A DNA stretch of 64,000 bases from Paenibacillus sp. FSL K6-1330 (GTDB taxonomy: Bacteria > Bacillota > Bacilli > Paenibacillales > Paenibacillaceae), in the NCBI RefSeq assembly GCF_037976825.1, contig NZ_CP150269.1, positions 2,617,501 through 2,681,500 of the forward strand, in the 5' to 3' direction. Shown here piece after piece: positions 23,747 to 32,878 of the stretch. A program made the position numbers and the translations under genes. Each line of letters starts with the position of its first letter. Within the stretch, counting starts at the first letter, position 1. The notes beneath the pieces are model-generated. The model was given only the letters and a program-made list of their open reading frames with translations, was not told the origin of the DNA and ran no database searches.

Positions 23747-25993
23747 ATGTCGGTGATTGAAAAAGAAACAGGCTGGAAAGGTTTTAAATCAGGTAAATGG
23801 ACCAAGCAAATTGACGTTAATGATTTTATTGCAGAGAACATTACTCCCTATTATGGCTCTGATGAATTTTTGGCAGGACCCACGGATAACACCAAAGCAT
23901 TGTGGGATATCGTATCGGATTTAACCAAGAGAGAACGGGACAACGGTGGGGTACTGGACGTGGATGTCCATACACCTTCAACCATCACTTCTCATCAACC
24001 TGGCTATTTGGATAAGGATAAAGAACAGATTGTCGGCGTTCAGACCGATGAGCCGTTCAAGCGTTCGATCCAGCCTTTTGGCGGGATCCGGATGATGATT
24101 GATGCGTGCAACGCATACGGCTTTGAAATGCCGCAGGCCGTTGTAGATATCTTTAACGGCATACGCAAAACGCATAACCAAGGCGTGTTTGATGCCTATA
24201 CTCCAGAGATGAGAGCAGCGCGCAAGGCCGGGATTATTACGGGACTTCCCGATGCGTACGGTCGCGGACGTATCATTGGTGACTATCGCAGAATATCGCT
24301 ATACGGTGTAGATGCTCTTATTCAGGACAAATTGAGAGAACTCGGTGAGCTTGAAGTGGATGCTATGGATGAGCCGGTTATTCGTTTGCGGGAAGAATTG
24401 TCTGAGCAAATGCGGGCCCTCAAGGAACTGAAGGAAATGGCGGGTATGCACGGTTTTGACATTTCCAAACCTGCAAATACGGCGAAGGAAGCATTCCAAT
24501 GGTTGTATTTCGGTTATTTGGCCGCGATCAAGGAGCAGAACGGTGCTGCGATGTCGCTTGGCCGGGTATCTTCTTTCCTTGATATTTATATTCAACGGGA
24601 TCTGGCTGAAGGCAAGCTAACGGAAGAAACAGCTCAGGAACTGGTCGACCATTTCGTTATGAAACTTCGGATCGTGAAATTCCTGCGTACGCCGGATTAT
24701 AACGAGCTGTTCAGCGGGGATCCAACGTGGGTAACGGAATCCATCGGCGGCATGTCGATAAACGGTGAGACGAGAGTGACCAAGAACAGCTTCCGTTTCC
24801 TGCATACCTTGTATAATTTGGGGCCTGCTCCAGAACCGAACTTGACGGTGTTATGGTCGGAGAAGCTGCCGGAAGCCTTCAAAAAATATTGTTCGAAAGT
24901 TTCCATCGAAACCAGCTCGATTCAATACGAGAATGATGATCTCATGCGTCCGATTTACGGAGACGATTACGGCATCGCCTGCTGCGTATCCGCCATGCGC
25001 ATCGGGAAACAGATGCAGTTCTTCGGAGCCAGAGCAAACCTTGCCAAAGCGTTGCTCTATGCGATCAACGGTGGTAAGGATGAGAAATCAGGCGCCCAAG
25101 TTGGACCGGAATATCCGGCTATCGCTGCCGAGGTCCTGAGTTATGATGAAGTCATGAAGCGATTCAAGCCGATGATGGAATGGCTCGCGAAGCTCTATAT
25201 GAATACACTTAACGTTATCCATTACATGCATGACAAATACAGCTATGAACGGATTGAGATGGCGCTTCACGACCGGGATATCCTGCGCACGATGGCATGC
25301 GGCATCGCAGGCCTGTCCGTAGCAGCGGATTCACTGAGTGCAATTAAATATGCAAAGGTGAAGCCGGTACGCAATGAGCAAGGAATTGCAGTGGATTTTG
25401 AAATCGAAGGCGAGTTCCCTTGCTATGGCAACAACGATGATCGCGTGGATAGCATCGCCGTTGAATTGGTCGAGACCTTCATGAGCATGATTCGCAAGAA
25501 CAAGGCTTACCGTGACGCAATGCCGACCCAATCGGTGCTCACGATTACGTCGAACGTCGTATACGGCAAGAAAACAGGAACCACGCCGGATGGACGTAAG
25601 GCAGGCGAGCCGTTTGCGCCGGGCGCAAATCCGATGCACGGACGCGATAAGAAGGGAGCTCTCGCTTCGCTGACTTCCGTGGCCAAGCTGCCTTATGAGG
25701 ATAGTCTTGACGGCATCTCGAACACGTTCTCGATCGTGCCGAAAGCCCTTGGTAAAGAAAGTGATATCCGTGTGAACAATCTGGTTGCGATGTTGGACGG
25801 TTATTTTGGCAGCAAGGCACACCATCTGAACGTCAACGTATTTGACCGGGAGCAGTTGATCGATGCGATGGAGCATCCGGAGAATTATCCGCAGTTAACG
25901 ATTCGGGTATCCGGTTATGCAGTTAACTTCGTCAAACTGACGCGTGAGCAGCAGCTCGATGTCATTAACCGTACGTTCCACGGATCGATGTAA
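23747..25993 (+). CDS. pflB: Formate C-acetyltransferase (pyruvate formate-lyase)
   Basis: Glycyl-radical enzyme that converts pyruvate and CoA to acetyl-CoA and formate without oxygen. At 748 residues it is typical. The tandem catalytic cysteines are in [12 protein letters not shown] (near residue 412) and the glycyl-radical loop is RVSGYAVNF near the C-terminus (Gly about 723). AGGAGGG lies 8 nt before ATG. It is followed after 43 nt by its activase gene. The Fnr-type promoter indicates expression at low oxygen. Feeds acetyl-CoA to AdhE encoded just upstream. Confidence 0.98.
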   Translation: MSVIEKETGWKGFKSGKWTKQIDVNDFIAENITPYYGSDEFLAGPTDNTKALWDIVSDLTKRERDNGGVLDVDVHTPSTITSHQPGYLDKDKEQIVGVQTDEPFKRSIQPFGGIRMMIDACNAYGFEMPQAVVDIFNGIRKTHNQGVFDAYTPEMRAARKAGIITGLPDAYGRGRIIGDYRRISLYGVDALIQDKLRELGELEVDAMDEPVIRLREELSEQMRALKELKEMAGMHGFDISKPANTAKEAFQWLYFGYLAAIKEQNGAAMSLGRVSSFLDIYIQRDLAEGKLTEETAQELVDHFVMKLRIVKFLRTPDYNELFSGDPTWVTESIGGMSINGETRVTKNSFRFLHTLYNLGPAPEPNLTVLWSEKLPEAFKKYCSKVSIETSSIQYENDDLMRPIYGDDYGIACCVSAMRIGKQMQFFGARANLAKALLYAINGGKDEKSGAQVGPEYPAIAAEVLSYDEVMKRFKPMMEWLAKLYMNTLNVIHYMHDKYSYERIEMALHDRDILRTMACGIAGLSVAADSLSAIKYAKVKPVRNEQGIAVDFEIEGEFPCYGNNDDRVDSIAVELVETFMSMIRKNKAYRDAMPTQSVLTITSNVVYGKKTGTTPDGRKAGEPFAPGANPMHGRDKKGALASLTSVAKLPYEDSLDGISNTFSIVPKALGKESDIRVNNLVAMLDGYFGSKAHHLNVNVFDREQLIDAMEHPENYPQLTIRVSGYAVNFVKLTREQQLDVINRTFHGSM

Positions 25994-26036
25994 GGATGGA
26001 AGACAACCCTAGCGGATACAGAAAGGATGACGCACC

Positions 26037-26780
26037 ATGCTAAAAGGTCATGTACACTCCATAGAAACGTTCGGAACGGTGGACGGTCCGGGTATCCGCT
26101 TTGTGCTCTTCATGCAGGGCTGTCTCTTGAAGTGTCAATACTGCCATAATCCGGATACCTGGGGACTGCATGAAGGACGCGAGATGACGGTGGAGGACGT
26201 GCTGGCTGAGATTGAACCTTATCTGAGCTACTACCGTTCATCGGGCGGCGGGTTAACCGTCTCCGGTGGTGAGCCGACATTGCAGTATCCCTTTGTCACG
26301 GAGCTGTTCAAGGAAGTGAAGCGCCGCTGGAATTTGCATACGACGCTGGACAGCAACGGCTATAATGAACCGGAGAAAATCTCGGAATTGCTGGAGTTTA
26401 CCGACTTGGTGCTGCTTGATCTGAAGCATATCAACGACGAGAAGCATATCAAGCTCACTGGGAAGTCGAACGAAAGGACGTTAAAGACGGCCCGCTGGCT
26501 GTCTGACCATGATCGGAACATGTGGGTCCGCCACGTCTATGTGCCGGGCATCCATGACAGCGAAGAAGACTTGATTGCGCTCGGTCAATTTATTCGGACA
26601 CTGCACGGCGTCGAGAAATTCGAAATCTTGCCTTACCATCAGATGGGCGTTTACAAATGGAAGGAGCTCGGCATGGCTTATCCATTGGAGGGCGTACCTT
26701 CACCTTCCGAGGAAGAAGTGGCACGCGCTTACCGATTGATTGGTGAGATACCTAAGAAAATAGAGATAGTCCAGAGCTAA
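26037..26780 (+). CDS. pflA: Pyruvate formate-lyase activating enzyme (radical SAM)
   Basis: Radical SAM enzyme that generates the glycyl radical on PflB. The 4Fe-4S cluster motif CLLKCQYC (CxxxCxxC) is at about residues 29-36, preceded by TVDGPGIRFVLFMQG, and the SAM-binding GGE segment is in TVSGGEPTLQ. It has 247 residues and no extra ferredoxin domain, as usual for PflA. Co-transcribed with pflB. Confidence 0.97.
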   Translation: MLKGHVHSIETFGTVDGPGIRFVLFMQGCLLKCQYCHNPDTWGLHEGREMTVEDVLAEIEPYLSYYRSSGGGLTVSGGEPTLQYPFVTELFKEVKRRWNLHTTLDSNGYNEPEKISELLEFTDLVLLDLKHINDEKHIKLTGKSNERTLKTARWLSDHDRNMWVRHVYVPGIHDSEEDLIALGQFIRTLHGVEKFEILPYHQMGVYKWKELGMAYPLEGVPSPSEEEVARAYRLIGEIPKKIEIVQS

Positions 26781-26821
26781 TAGATTTCTAATTAATTTCG
26801 TATATGCGTTACGATTACTGA

Positions 26822-26862
26822 CAACAACCTTTCCCCATATGGAAAGGTTGTTGTTTTTTTGT
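26822..26862 (+). terminator. Terminator of pflBA
   Basis: ACAACAACCTTTCC pairs perfectly with GGAAAGGTTGTTGT across a short CCATAT loop, followed by seven T residues. Strong intrinsic terminator. Confidence 0.93.
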
Positions 26863-26907
26863 AGAGGATTTTATCCCTTGGCAAGAAAAATATCGGCCTA
26901 TCGAAAA

Positions 26908-26927
26908 ATGGAATCGCTTTCTATAAT
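26908..26927 (+). promoter_or_regulatory. Promoter of the carbohydrate ABC operon with overlapping cre-like site
   Basis: ATGGAATCGCTTTCT at 26908-26922 satisfies the relaxed CcpA catabolite-responsive element consensus (WTGNAANCGNWNNCW). It runs directly into a TATAAT -10 element at 26922-26927, a position suited to repression by CcpA. Consistent with control of a sugar importer by carbon catabolite repression; binding is inferred. Confidence 0.55.
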
Positions 26928-26984
26928 GAAGATGTGAGGAAAACGCCTATCAAATAAACAAACACTTCGGGAGGGTCAAAGACA

Positions 26985-28343
26985 ATGAAGAAAAAGGGTC
27001 TGGCATTATTAATGTCGCTTCTGTTCGTCTCATCCACGCTTTTGTCTGCATGCGGCGGCGGTGACAAGGCAGCAGAAAAACCGTCAGGTGGTTCGGAAGG
27101 AACGGTCAGCAATGAGCCGTTTGAAATCACCATTCGCCATACGCAAGTAGGTGAATCCAAGAAGTTTCGTCTGGCAATGCTGAACGATGTTGTTAGTAAG
27201 ACCGAAGAAGCGGTGCCCGGGCTTAAAATCAAGCTGGACGCTGTAGACTCTGAAGTGAACCGGAAAGAGAAACTGAGAGGCGAGATGGCAGCCGGTAAGC
27301 CGCCGGAAGTATTCGATGTGTTCGGCAGCCCGGATGCAGGCGTATATTCCAAAGAAGGCCTGATGCTTGATTTGACCCCAATTTTGGAAGAGCTAGGCAT
27401 TAAAGATAAATTTTCTACGCTGGACCCGTTTACACATGACGGCAAGATCTACGGATTGCCGATTGGCATTTCCATTGAGGGTATTTTCTATAACAAGGAT
27501 TACTTCACCCAAAAAGGTTTGAATGTTCCTAAAACATTGGCTGAATTGGAGCAAATTGCCGAAACGATCAAAGCCGACGGGAAGATTCCTTTTGCCCAAT
27601 CCTCCAAGGATGCTTGGATTCCGCTCATGACCACGAACAACCTGTGGAGCTATTACGCAGGGCCAGAGGTTACTTACGGCTTCAAAACCGGGGAAACCAA
27701 ATGGACCGATCCAAAAGTCGTGGAAGGTGTGAAGAAGCACCAGGAATGGGTTGAGAAGGGATACTTCAAAAAAGGCGAGCTCGGCTTCGAATATGCGGAT
27801 ATGAGAAACCAAATGATCACTGGCGAAGCCATCATGATGATGGACGGATCGTGGGCAAACTCCGTATTTAGAGATCCGGCTCAAGCAGGTGATTTGGTAA
27901 ATAAGGTCGGATACTTCAACCTGCCTCCGGTTAATGAAGGCGACCCTGTCATCGTCATGCAGGACGCAAACAACGGATATGGGTTCTCGGCAGCGGTAGC
28001 AGAAGATCCTCGTAAACTTCAAGCGGTTAAAGAATTCATTAAAAATATGTGGACAGATGAAATGCAGCTGCGCGGTCTGAAAGAAGACGGTGTACTGCCG
28101 GCAATGAAGATGGAGCTGGCAACAATGAACTCCACTTCGGATGATCCGCTTATGCAGGACATTTTCAAAGGCGTCAGTGAGATCAGCAAGTCCTTCCCTG
28201 CCTTCGATGGCCTTGTTCAAGCAGATGTGAACACCGCACTGAGCATGGGCATTCAGCAGGTCATTGGCGGCGAGCTTGATGCCGAGAAGATGCTGGAGAA
28301 TGTGCAAGCAGCGCAAGAAGCGGCCAATGCTTCAGAGGAGTAA
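26985..28343 (+). CDS. Carbohydrate ABC transporter substrate-binding lipoprotein
   Basis: A 452-residue family 1 extracellular solute-binding protein anchored to the membrane by a lipid. Signal peptide residues 1-22 with lipobox LLSAC (Cys22 or so) and a Gly/Ser-rich linker. The mature protein shows the usual SBP_bac pattern (AAGKPPEVFDVFGSPDAGVY, GLPIGISIEGIFYNKDYF, MMMDGSWANSVF). Ligand not readable; the GH3 hydrolase downstream suggests a beta-linked oligosaccharide, perhaps an amino sugar. A hairpin follows before the permease genes, so the binding protein is probably made in excess. Confidence 0.93.
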   Translation: MKKKGLALLMSLLFVSSTLLSACGGGDKAAEKPSGGSEGTVSNEPFEITIRHTQVGESKKFRLAMLNDVVSKTEEAVPGLKIKLDAVDSEVNRKEKLRGEMAAGKPPEVFDVFGSPDAGVYSKEGLMLDLTPILEELGIKDKFSTLDPFTHDGKIYGLPIGISIEGIFYNKDYFTQKGLNVPKTLAELEQIAETIKADGKIPFAQSSKDAWIPLMTTNNLWSYYAGPEVTYGFKTGETKWTDPKVVEGVKKHQEWVEKGYFKKGELGFEYADMRNQMITGEAIMMMDGSWANSVFRDPAQAGDLVNKVGYFNLPPVNEGDPVIVMQDANNGYGFSAAVAEDPRKLQAVKEFIKNMWTDEMQLRGLKEDGVLPAMKMELATMNSTSDDPLMQDIFKGVSEISKSFPAFDGLVQADVNTALSMGIQQVIGGELDAEKMLENVQAAQEAANASEE

Positions 28344-28359
28344 CTAAAATTCTAGACGA

Positions 28360-28399
28360 AAGGGCGCCACCCGCTGCGGTACATGGGGGTGCCCTTTTG
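28360..28399 (+). terminator. Attenuating hairpin between binding protein and permease genes
   Basis: AAGGGCGCCACCC at 28360-28372 pairs with GGGGGTGCCCTT, followed by TTTT. The operon seems to continue across it, so it probably allows partial read-through and lowers permease expression relative to the binding protein. Confidence 0.75.
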
Positions 28400-28434
28400 C
28401 CTAAACAACATCAGACATAAATACGGAGGTTACC

Positions 28435-29319
28435 ATGAACAAAGCGCTGAGAAATCCTCTGATTTACATCGTTTTTGTGCTGCCGGCATTCTTATTGTTT
28501 CTGGCTTTTTTCATATACCCGATCTTTACTGCGTTTGACAACAGCTTTACGAGCTGGAACGGCATCTCCAAAGATGTGAAGTACATTGGGCTCGATAACT
28601 ATGTGACAGCCTTGAATGATAATGCTTTTTGGAAGGCTGTCAGGAACAATGTTTATTTCATTCTCTTTTCCTGTTTGATCCAGGTTCCGACGATCGTATT
28701 TTTCTCCCTGTTAATCGCAAACGTGAAGCGTTTGAAGGGGCTTTATAAAACCGCGGTTTTTGCACCATCCATCATGTCGACGGCTGTGATCGGCATTTTA
28801 TGGGGATTCATTTACAACCCGGACTTTGGCCTGATGAATGAGATTTTAGGGCTGGTTGGAATTGAACCCATCTACTGGTTATCGGATAGCAAATGGGCCA
28901 TGATTGCCATCCTGATCACGAATGCGTGGCAATGGACTGGCTTTTACATCGTGATGGTTCTTGCCGCAATTCTATCCATACCCAAAGAGCTGGATGAGGC
29001 TGCGGCAATTGATGGCGCGACAGGGGTCCAAAGAGCAACCAAAATCACGCTTCCATTAATTATGCCAATTATCTCTGTTGTGATCATGCTTTCGATCGCG
29101 GGAGCCATGAAAGCGGCGGACATTATTCTGGTTATGACCAAGGGCGGGCCGGCCGGCTCAACCGACGTTATGGCGACATATATGATTCGATATGCGATTA
29201 CGAGCTTCAAGCATGGCTTTGGCAACTCGATCGCCGTGCTGATCTTCCTCTTCACGATTATCGTAACGGTGCTCTACCAGGTGCTGGTCGCAAGACGCAA
29301 CGAAAGGATTGAATACTGA
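28435..29319 (+). CDS. Carbohydrate ABC transporter permease, MalF/UgpA type
   Basis: A 294-residue inner-membrane permease with six hydrophobic segments. The EAA loop that contacts the ATPase is ELDEAAAIDGATGVQRATKITLPLI (about residues 184-208). Its stop overlaps the start of the second permease by one base (TGATG). No ATPase gene is in the cluster, so a shared MsmK/MsmX-type ATPase encoded elsewhere is probably used, as in many Bacillales sugar importers. Confidence 0.93.
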   Translation: MNKALRNPLIYIVFVLPAFLLFLAFFIYPIFTAFDNSFTSWNGISKDVKYIGLDNYVTALNDNAFWKAVRNNVYFILFSCLIQVPTIVFFSLLIANVKRLKGLYKTAVFAPSIMSTAVIGILWGFIYNPDFGLMNEILGLVGIEPIYWLSDSKWAMIAILITNAWQWTGFYIVMVLAAILSIPKELDEAAAIDGATGVQRATKITLPLIMPIISVVIMLSIAGAMKAADIILVMTKGGPAGSTDVMATYMIRYAITSFKHGFGNSIAVLIFLFTIIVTVLYQVLVARRNERIEY

Positions 29320-30146
29320 TGAGAGCAATAAAGAAACTGATCCCGCACATTTTTCTGATGGCTTACTTGCTCGTCATACTATATCCTTTCCTGTTCGTCC
29401 TGTTCTCTTCGGTGAAGGTGGATAACCAGTCTATTGCAACGAACCCTTTTGGTTTGCCAAGCACGCTGATATTTGATAACTATGTTAACGCATGGGTGAA
29501 CGCCAAGATTAGCACGTATTTCTGGAACAGCTTATACATCGGCGTGCTGTCAGCCTGCTTGTCGATTCTGTTTGCAGCGATGCTGGCCTTTGCCGTGACG
29601 CGGATGAGATATAACCGGATTAGCGCCATCGTCTTTCAATGTATTTTGATAGGCATGCTGATTCCGAATAACTCTCTCATGCTGCCGATATATGGCATCA
29701 TGAGGCAGTTGGATATTTTGAACACGCACATGGCCCTGATTCTACCGTATGTTGCCAATGCCATCCCGTTCTCGGTTATTATACTGGCTGCCTTCATGCG
29801 GTCGCTGCCCGGTGAAATCGAGGAGGCTGCGGTTATTGATGGATTGAGGTCCGGAGGGTTGTTTGCTAGAATTATCTTACCTCTGACTGTTCCGGCTATC
29901 GTTACCGTATTTATTATCAATTTCCTGGGTAACTGGAACGAATTCTTGCTTGCTAACTACTTCCTATCGAATGATGAATTGAGAACGCTGCCTGTCGGCA
30001 TGGTCGGTTTCAGGGACGCCTACAATATGAACTACGCACAAATGTCTGCGGGTATCATATTCAGCGTGCTGCCGGTCCTTATCATTTATGCCGTTCTGCA
30101 AGAGAAGATCATTGAAGGCGTCACCGCAGGAAGCGTCAAGGGGTAA
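29319..30146 (+). CDS. Carbohydrate ABC transporter permease, MalG/UgpE type
   Basis: A 275-residue partner permease with six hydrophobic segments and the EAA motif EIEEAAVIDGLRSGGLFARIILPL (about 166-190). Translationally coupled to the preceding permease. Its end leads within 16 nt to the histidine kinase gene, linking uptake and sensing in one transcription unit. Confidence 0.93.
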   Translation: MRAIKKLIPHIFLMAYLLVILYPFLFVLFSSVKVDNQSIATNPFGLPSTLIFDNYVNAWVNAKISTYFWNSLYIGVLSACLSILFAAMLAFAVTRMRYNRISAIVFQCILIGMLIPNNSLMLPIYGIMRQLDILNTHMALILPYVANAIPFSVIILAAFMRSLPGEIEEAAVIDGLRSGGLFARIILPLTVPAIVTVFIINFLGNWNEFLLANYFLSNDELRTLPVGMVGFRDAYNMNYAQMSAGIIFSVLPVLIIYAVLQEKIIEGVTAGSVKG

Positions 30147-30162
30147 TACTAGGAGCAGGAGC

Positions 30163-32025
30163 ATGCGTATGAATTTGCGGAACAAACTATTCACGGCCTT
30201 TTTGGGGCTCATTATTATTCCGTTATTTGTGCTGGGCCTATTTACATTCTTTATTACCTACAATTCGATTGAGAAAAAGTACAGCCAGCAAGCCGAATAT
30301 TCTCTTAAAGCAATCAGCTACAGCATTCTGAACGTGTTTAAGGAGATGGAGTACGTCACGGATAACGGGATTGCCACCTCTGTCTTCGCCATGGCGCTGA
30401 ACGCCAAGGATCCCGATGCGCAGAACCTGATTAAGGAATCCAATGCGGACCAGCTGAAATTGAACGACAGACAGCGAAGCTTTCGGAATCTTCTATATAA
30501 TCATCCAGCGATTAGCTATGCGTTTTTATATCATTTTAATAAAGAGTCACCATCGATTCCTATTTTCAGTAAAGAGGATTTCAGAACGCTGCCTTATGAA
30601 AAGTTTAAGAATAGTCCCTTACATGAAGAGGTGGTTCGGCTTAACGGAATTCCCAAATGGCTGGCTCCGCACGAATTTCCGGAGTTGACGGGAGCGGATC
30701 CGGTATTCACCCAGATCCGGCTGATTAAGGATGTCACGACACTCCGCAAGCTGGGCATTCTTGTCGTCCAGATCAAGAGGTGGGAGTTTGAAGAGATTTT
30801 CCGCAATTTGACACTCCCTAACAATCTGCAGAACACATCTTTTATGTTGGTCAACAATGAAGGCTTCATTCTATTTGACCCCAATAACGATATGGATGGT
30901 CAAAATATCAGTCAATATATGAAGCATGACGTTGAGTTTAAGCAAGGCTACCAAAGTTTTAAAGCCAAGTTTAATGGCAAAGAGAATATTGTTTCTATCT
31001 ATCATCTGAATGATTACGGCTGGAATCTCGTCTCGGTGACTGACTGGAACTCGTTATCGCAAGAGGTTACTTCCTTTGCCAAGTGGTTCTTCGTCATTAT
31101 GGGCCTCTGTCTGGTTACCGCGATTGTGTTCAATCGTCTGTTTATGAATAGGATTACCGGGACGATTGCTGTTATCGTTAGGTTCATGCGCCGTGTTGAA
31201 GATGGGGATTTGAACGCGAGAGTTGAAGAGAAGGGAGAGGATGAACTGCTGCTGCTGTCGAAAGGGTTCAACAACTTGATGAACCGGATCAACAATCTGT
31301 TTGCGCAGATCAAGAAGGAGCAGAGGCAGAAGACCGACGCGGAGATGCGTGTGCTGCAAGCGCAGATCAAGCCGCACTTCCTCTTTAACACCTTGGAATC
31401 AATCAATGTTCTCGCTGTCCAGAATGAAGGACGCAAGGTCAGTGAGATGGTTTACCGGCTTGCCAGCATCTTGCGGATCAGTATTCAGGAGAAGGAAGAA
31501 ATTACGCTGGATGAAGAAATCAAGCACTTGCAGAGTTATCTTGAAATCCAGAAGTTTCGATTTGAGGACTTGTTCGAATACGAGATTGACGTGCCGAAAG
31601 AGCTTATGCACAGCCGTATCCTGAAGCTGACGCTGCAGCCGCTGGTTGAGAACAGTATACAGCATGGCTTTGAAGGCATTTCTTATACGGGATGGATACG
31701 CATCTCTGCATGGAAGGAACTCGGTAATGTCATTATTCGGGTCGAGGATAACGGACTCGGCATGACCGCTGAGCAGTTGTCCATGTTTGAATATATGGTG
31801 TCCGAGGATAACGGATCCGAACAGGTGACGTTGCAGAATCTCAAAGTGAACCAGGAACGACGGGGACTTGGGCTGCGGAGCGTGGCTGACCGACTTAGAA
31901 TTCAGTACGGGGATTATTACGGTCTGTTCATATGCTCAAGCCGCCCCGGCGGCACCGTTATACAATGCGTCATACCCAATTATGACAGGGGGGAAGGGCA
32001 GCATGTTGAAGGCATTATTAGTTGA
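30163..32025 (+). CDS. YesM-type sensor histidine kinase
   Basis: A 620-residue membrane kinase of the LytS/YesM class. A membrane segment lies at about residues 9-31 and another at about 303-325, enclosing an extracellular Cache-like sensor domain. HAMP follows (about 328-380), then the His_kinase domain with QIKPHFLFNTLESIN (phosphorylated His near 412) and a HATPase_c domain with VEDNGLGM. Start is ATG 30163, with AGGAG 8 nt upstream. The gene overlaps the response regulator by 23 nt. Likely senses the sugar or the loaded binding protein and controls the transporter operon. Confidence 0.93.
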   Translation: MRMNLRNKLFTAFLGLIIIPLFVLGLFTFFITYNSIEKKYSQQAEYSLKAISYSILNVFKEMEYVTDNGIATSVFAMALNAKDPDAQNLIKESNADQLKLNDRQRSFRNLLYNHPAISYAFLYHFNKESPSIPIFSKEDFRTLPYEKFKNSPLHEEVVRLNGIPKWLAPHEFPELTGADPVFTQIRLIKDVTTLRKLGILVVQIKRWEFEEIFRNLTLPNNLQNTSFMLVNNEGFILFDPNNDMDGQNISQYMKHDVEFKQGYQSFKAKFNGKENIVSIYHLNDYGWNLVSVTDWNSLSQEVTSFAKWFFVIMGLCLVTAIVFNRLFMNRITGTIAVIVRFMRRVEDGDLNARVEEKGEDELLLLSKGFNNLMNRINNLFAQIKKEQRQKTDAEMRVLQAQIKPHFLFNTLESINVLAVQNEGRKVSEMVYRLASILRISIQEKEEITLDEEIKHLQSYLEIQKFRFEDLFEYEIDVPKELMHSRILKLTLQPLVENSIQHGFEGISYTGWIRISAWKELGNVIIRVEDNGLGMTAEQLSMFEYMVSEDNGSEQVTLQNLKVNQERRGLGLRSVADRLRIQYGDYYGLFICSSRPGGTVIQCVIPNYDRGEGQHVEGIIS

Positions 32026-32788
32026 TGATGAGGCTCCCATCCTGAACAATCTCAGCAAGGTTCTGCCTTGGGAAGAGATGGGCATGAAGGTTGTCGGACT
32101 TGCCCGAAGCGGGATGGAAGCACTTGAAGTAGCGGATCAGTACAACCCGGATCTGATACTGTGTGATATCCGGATGCCCGTCATGGACGGACTGACTTTT
32201 ATTACGAAGATTCGGGAGAAAGGAAGCCGGGCGGAAATCTTTTTGCTGACGGGGTATCAGGAGTTTGAATATGCCCGGGAAGCAATTAAGCTGGGCGTCA
32301 AGGATTACATCAGCAAGCCAATTCATTACGGGGAACTCGAGATGAAGATTCGTGATATCGGGGAGGAAATCCGCAAGAAGAGGGCGAAAGAGAAGTATTA
32401 CAGCACCGTTTCGCTTATTGATGAGGCTCCGAATCCCGAAGCCGTAAAGAAAACGCCGGAACAATTGGTAACGTCTGCTCTGGAGTATATCAATACCCAT
32501 ATGGGGCAGGATTTGGGGATTGAGGAGCTTTCGGAGCATCTGGGCATCAGCTCCAGCTACTTCTGTTTATTGTTTAAGAACCATGTCGGACTCACCTTTG
32601 TGGAGTACTTGACGAGACAGCGGATGGAGGCAGCCAAGTTCCTGCTGGTGAACAGCGATAAGAATATCGCTCAGATCGGCTCCTTTGTCGGTTATCATGA
32701 GCGGCGGTATTTTACCAAGGTATTTCAGAAGGCTACCGGCATGACGCCATCCGAATTCCGGGAAATGTCCGGAGAGGCAACGGTATAG
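32003..32788 (+). CDS. YesN-type response regulator with AraC output domain
   Basis: A 261-residue protein with an N-terminal receiver domain (phosphorylation Asp in LILCDIRMPVMDG near residue 54, Lys in SKPI near 105) and a C-terminal AraC-type HTH domain (LGIEELSEHLGISSSYFCLLFKNHVG; NIAQIGSFVGYHERRYFTKVF; TGMTPSEFR). Start ATG 32003 has GGAAGGG upstream inside the kinase gene. Partner of the preceding kinase; expected to activate the sugar-uptake operon. Confidence 0.94.
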   Translation: MLKALLVDDEAPILNNLSKVLPWEEMGMKVVGLARSGMEALEVADQYNPDLILCDIRMPVMDGLTFITKIREKGSRAEIFLLTGYQEFEYAREAIKLGVKDYISKPIHYGELEMKIRDIGEEIRKKRAKEKYYSTVSLIDEAPNPEAVKKTPEQLVTSALEYINTHMGQDLGIEELSEHLGISSSYFCLLFKNHVGLTFVEYLTRQRMEAAKFLLVNSDKNIAQIGSFVGYHERRYFTKVFQKATGMTPSEFREMSGEATV

Positions 32789-32878
32789 GTTTTGATAGGA
32801 CCCATGCAGGCTGCTAAAGTCATCACTAGATCAATCCCGCCTGGCTTGCAAAGTCCTTTAAATTGATAGAAGGTAGGT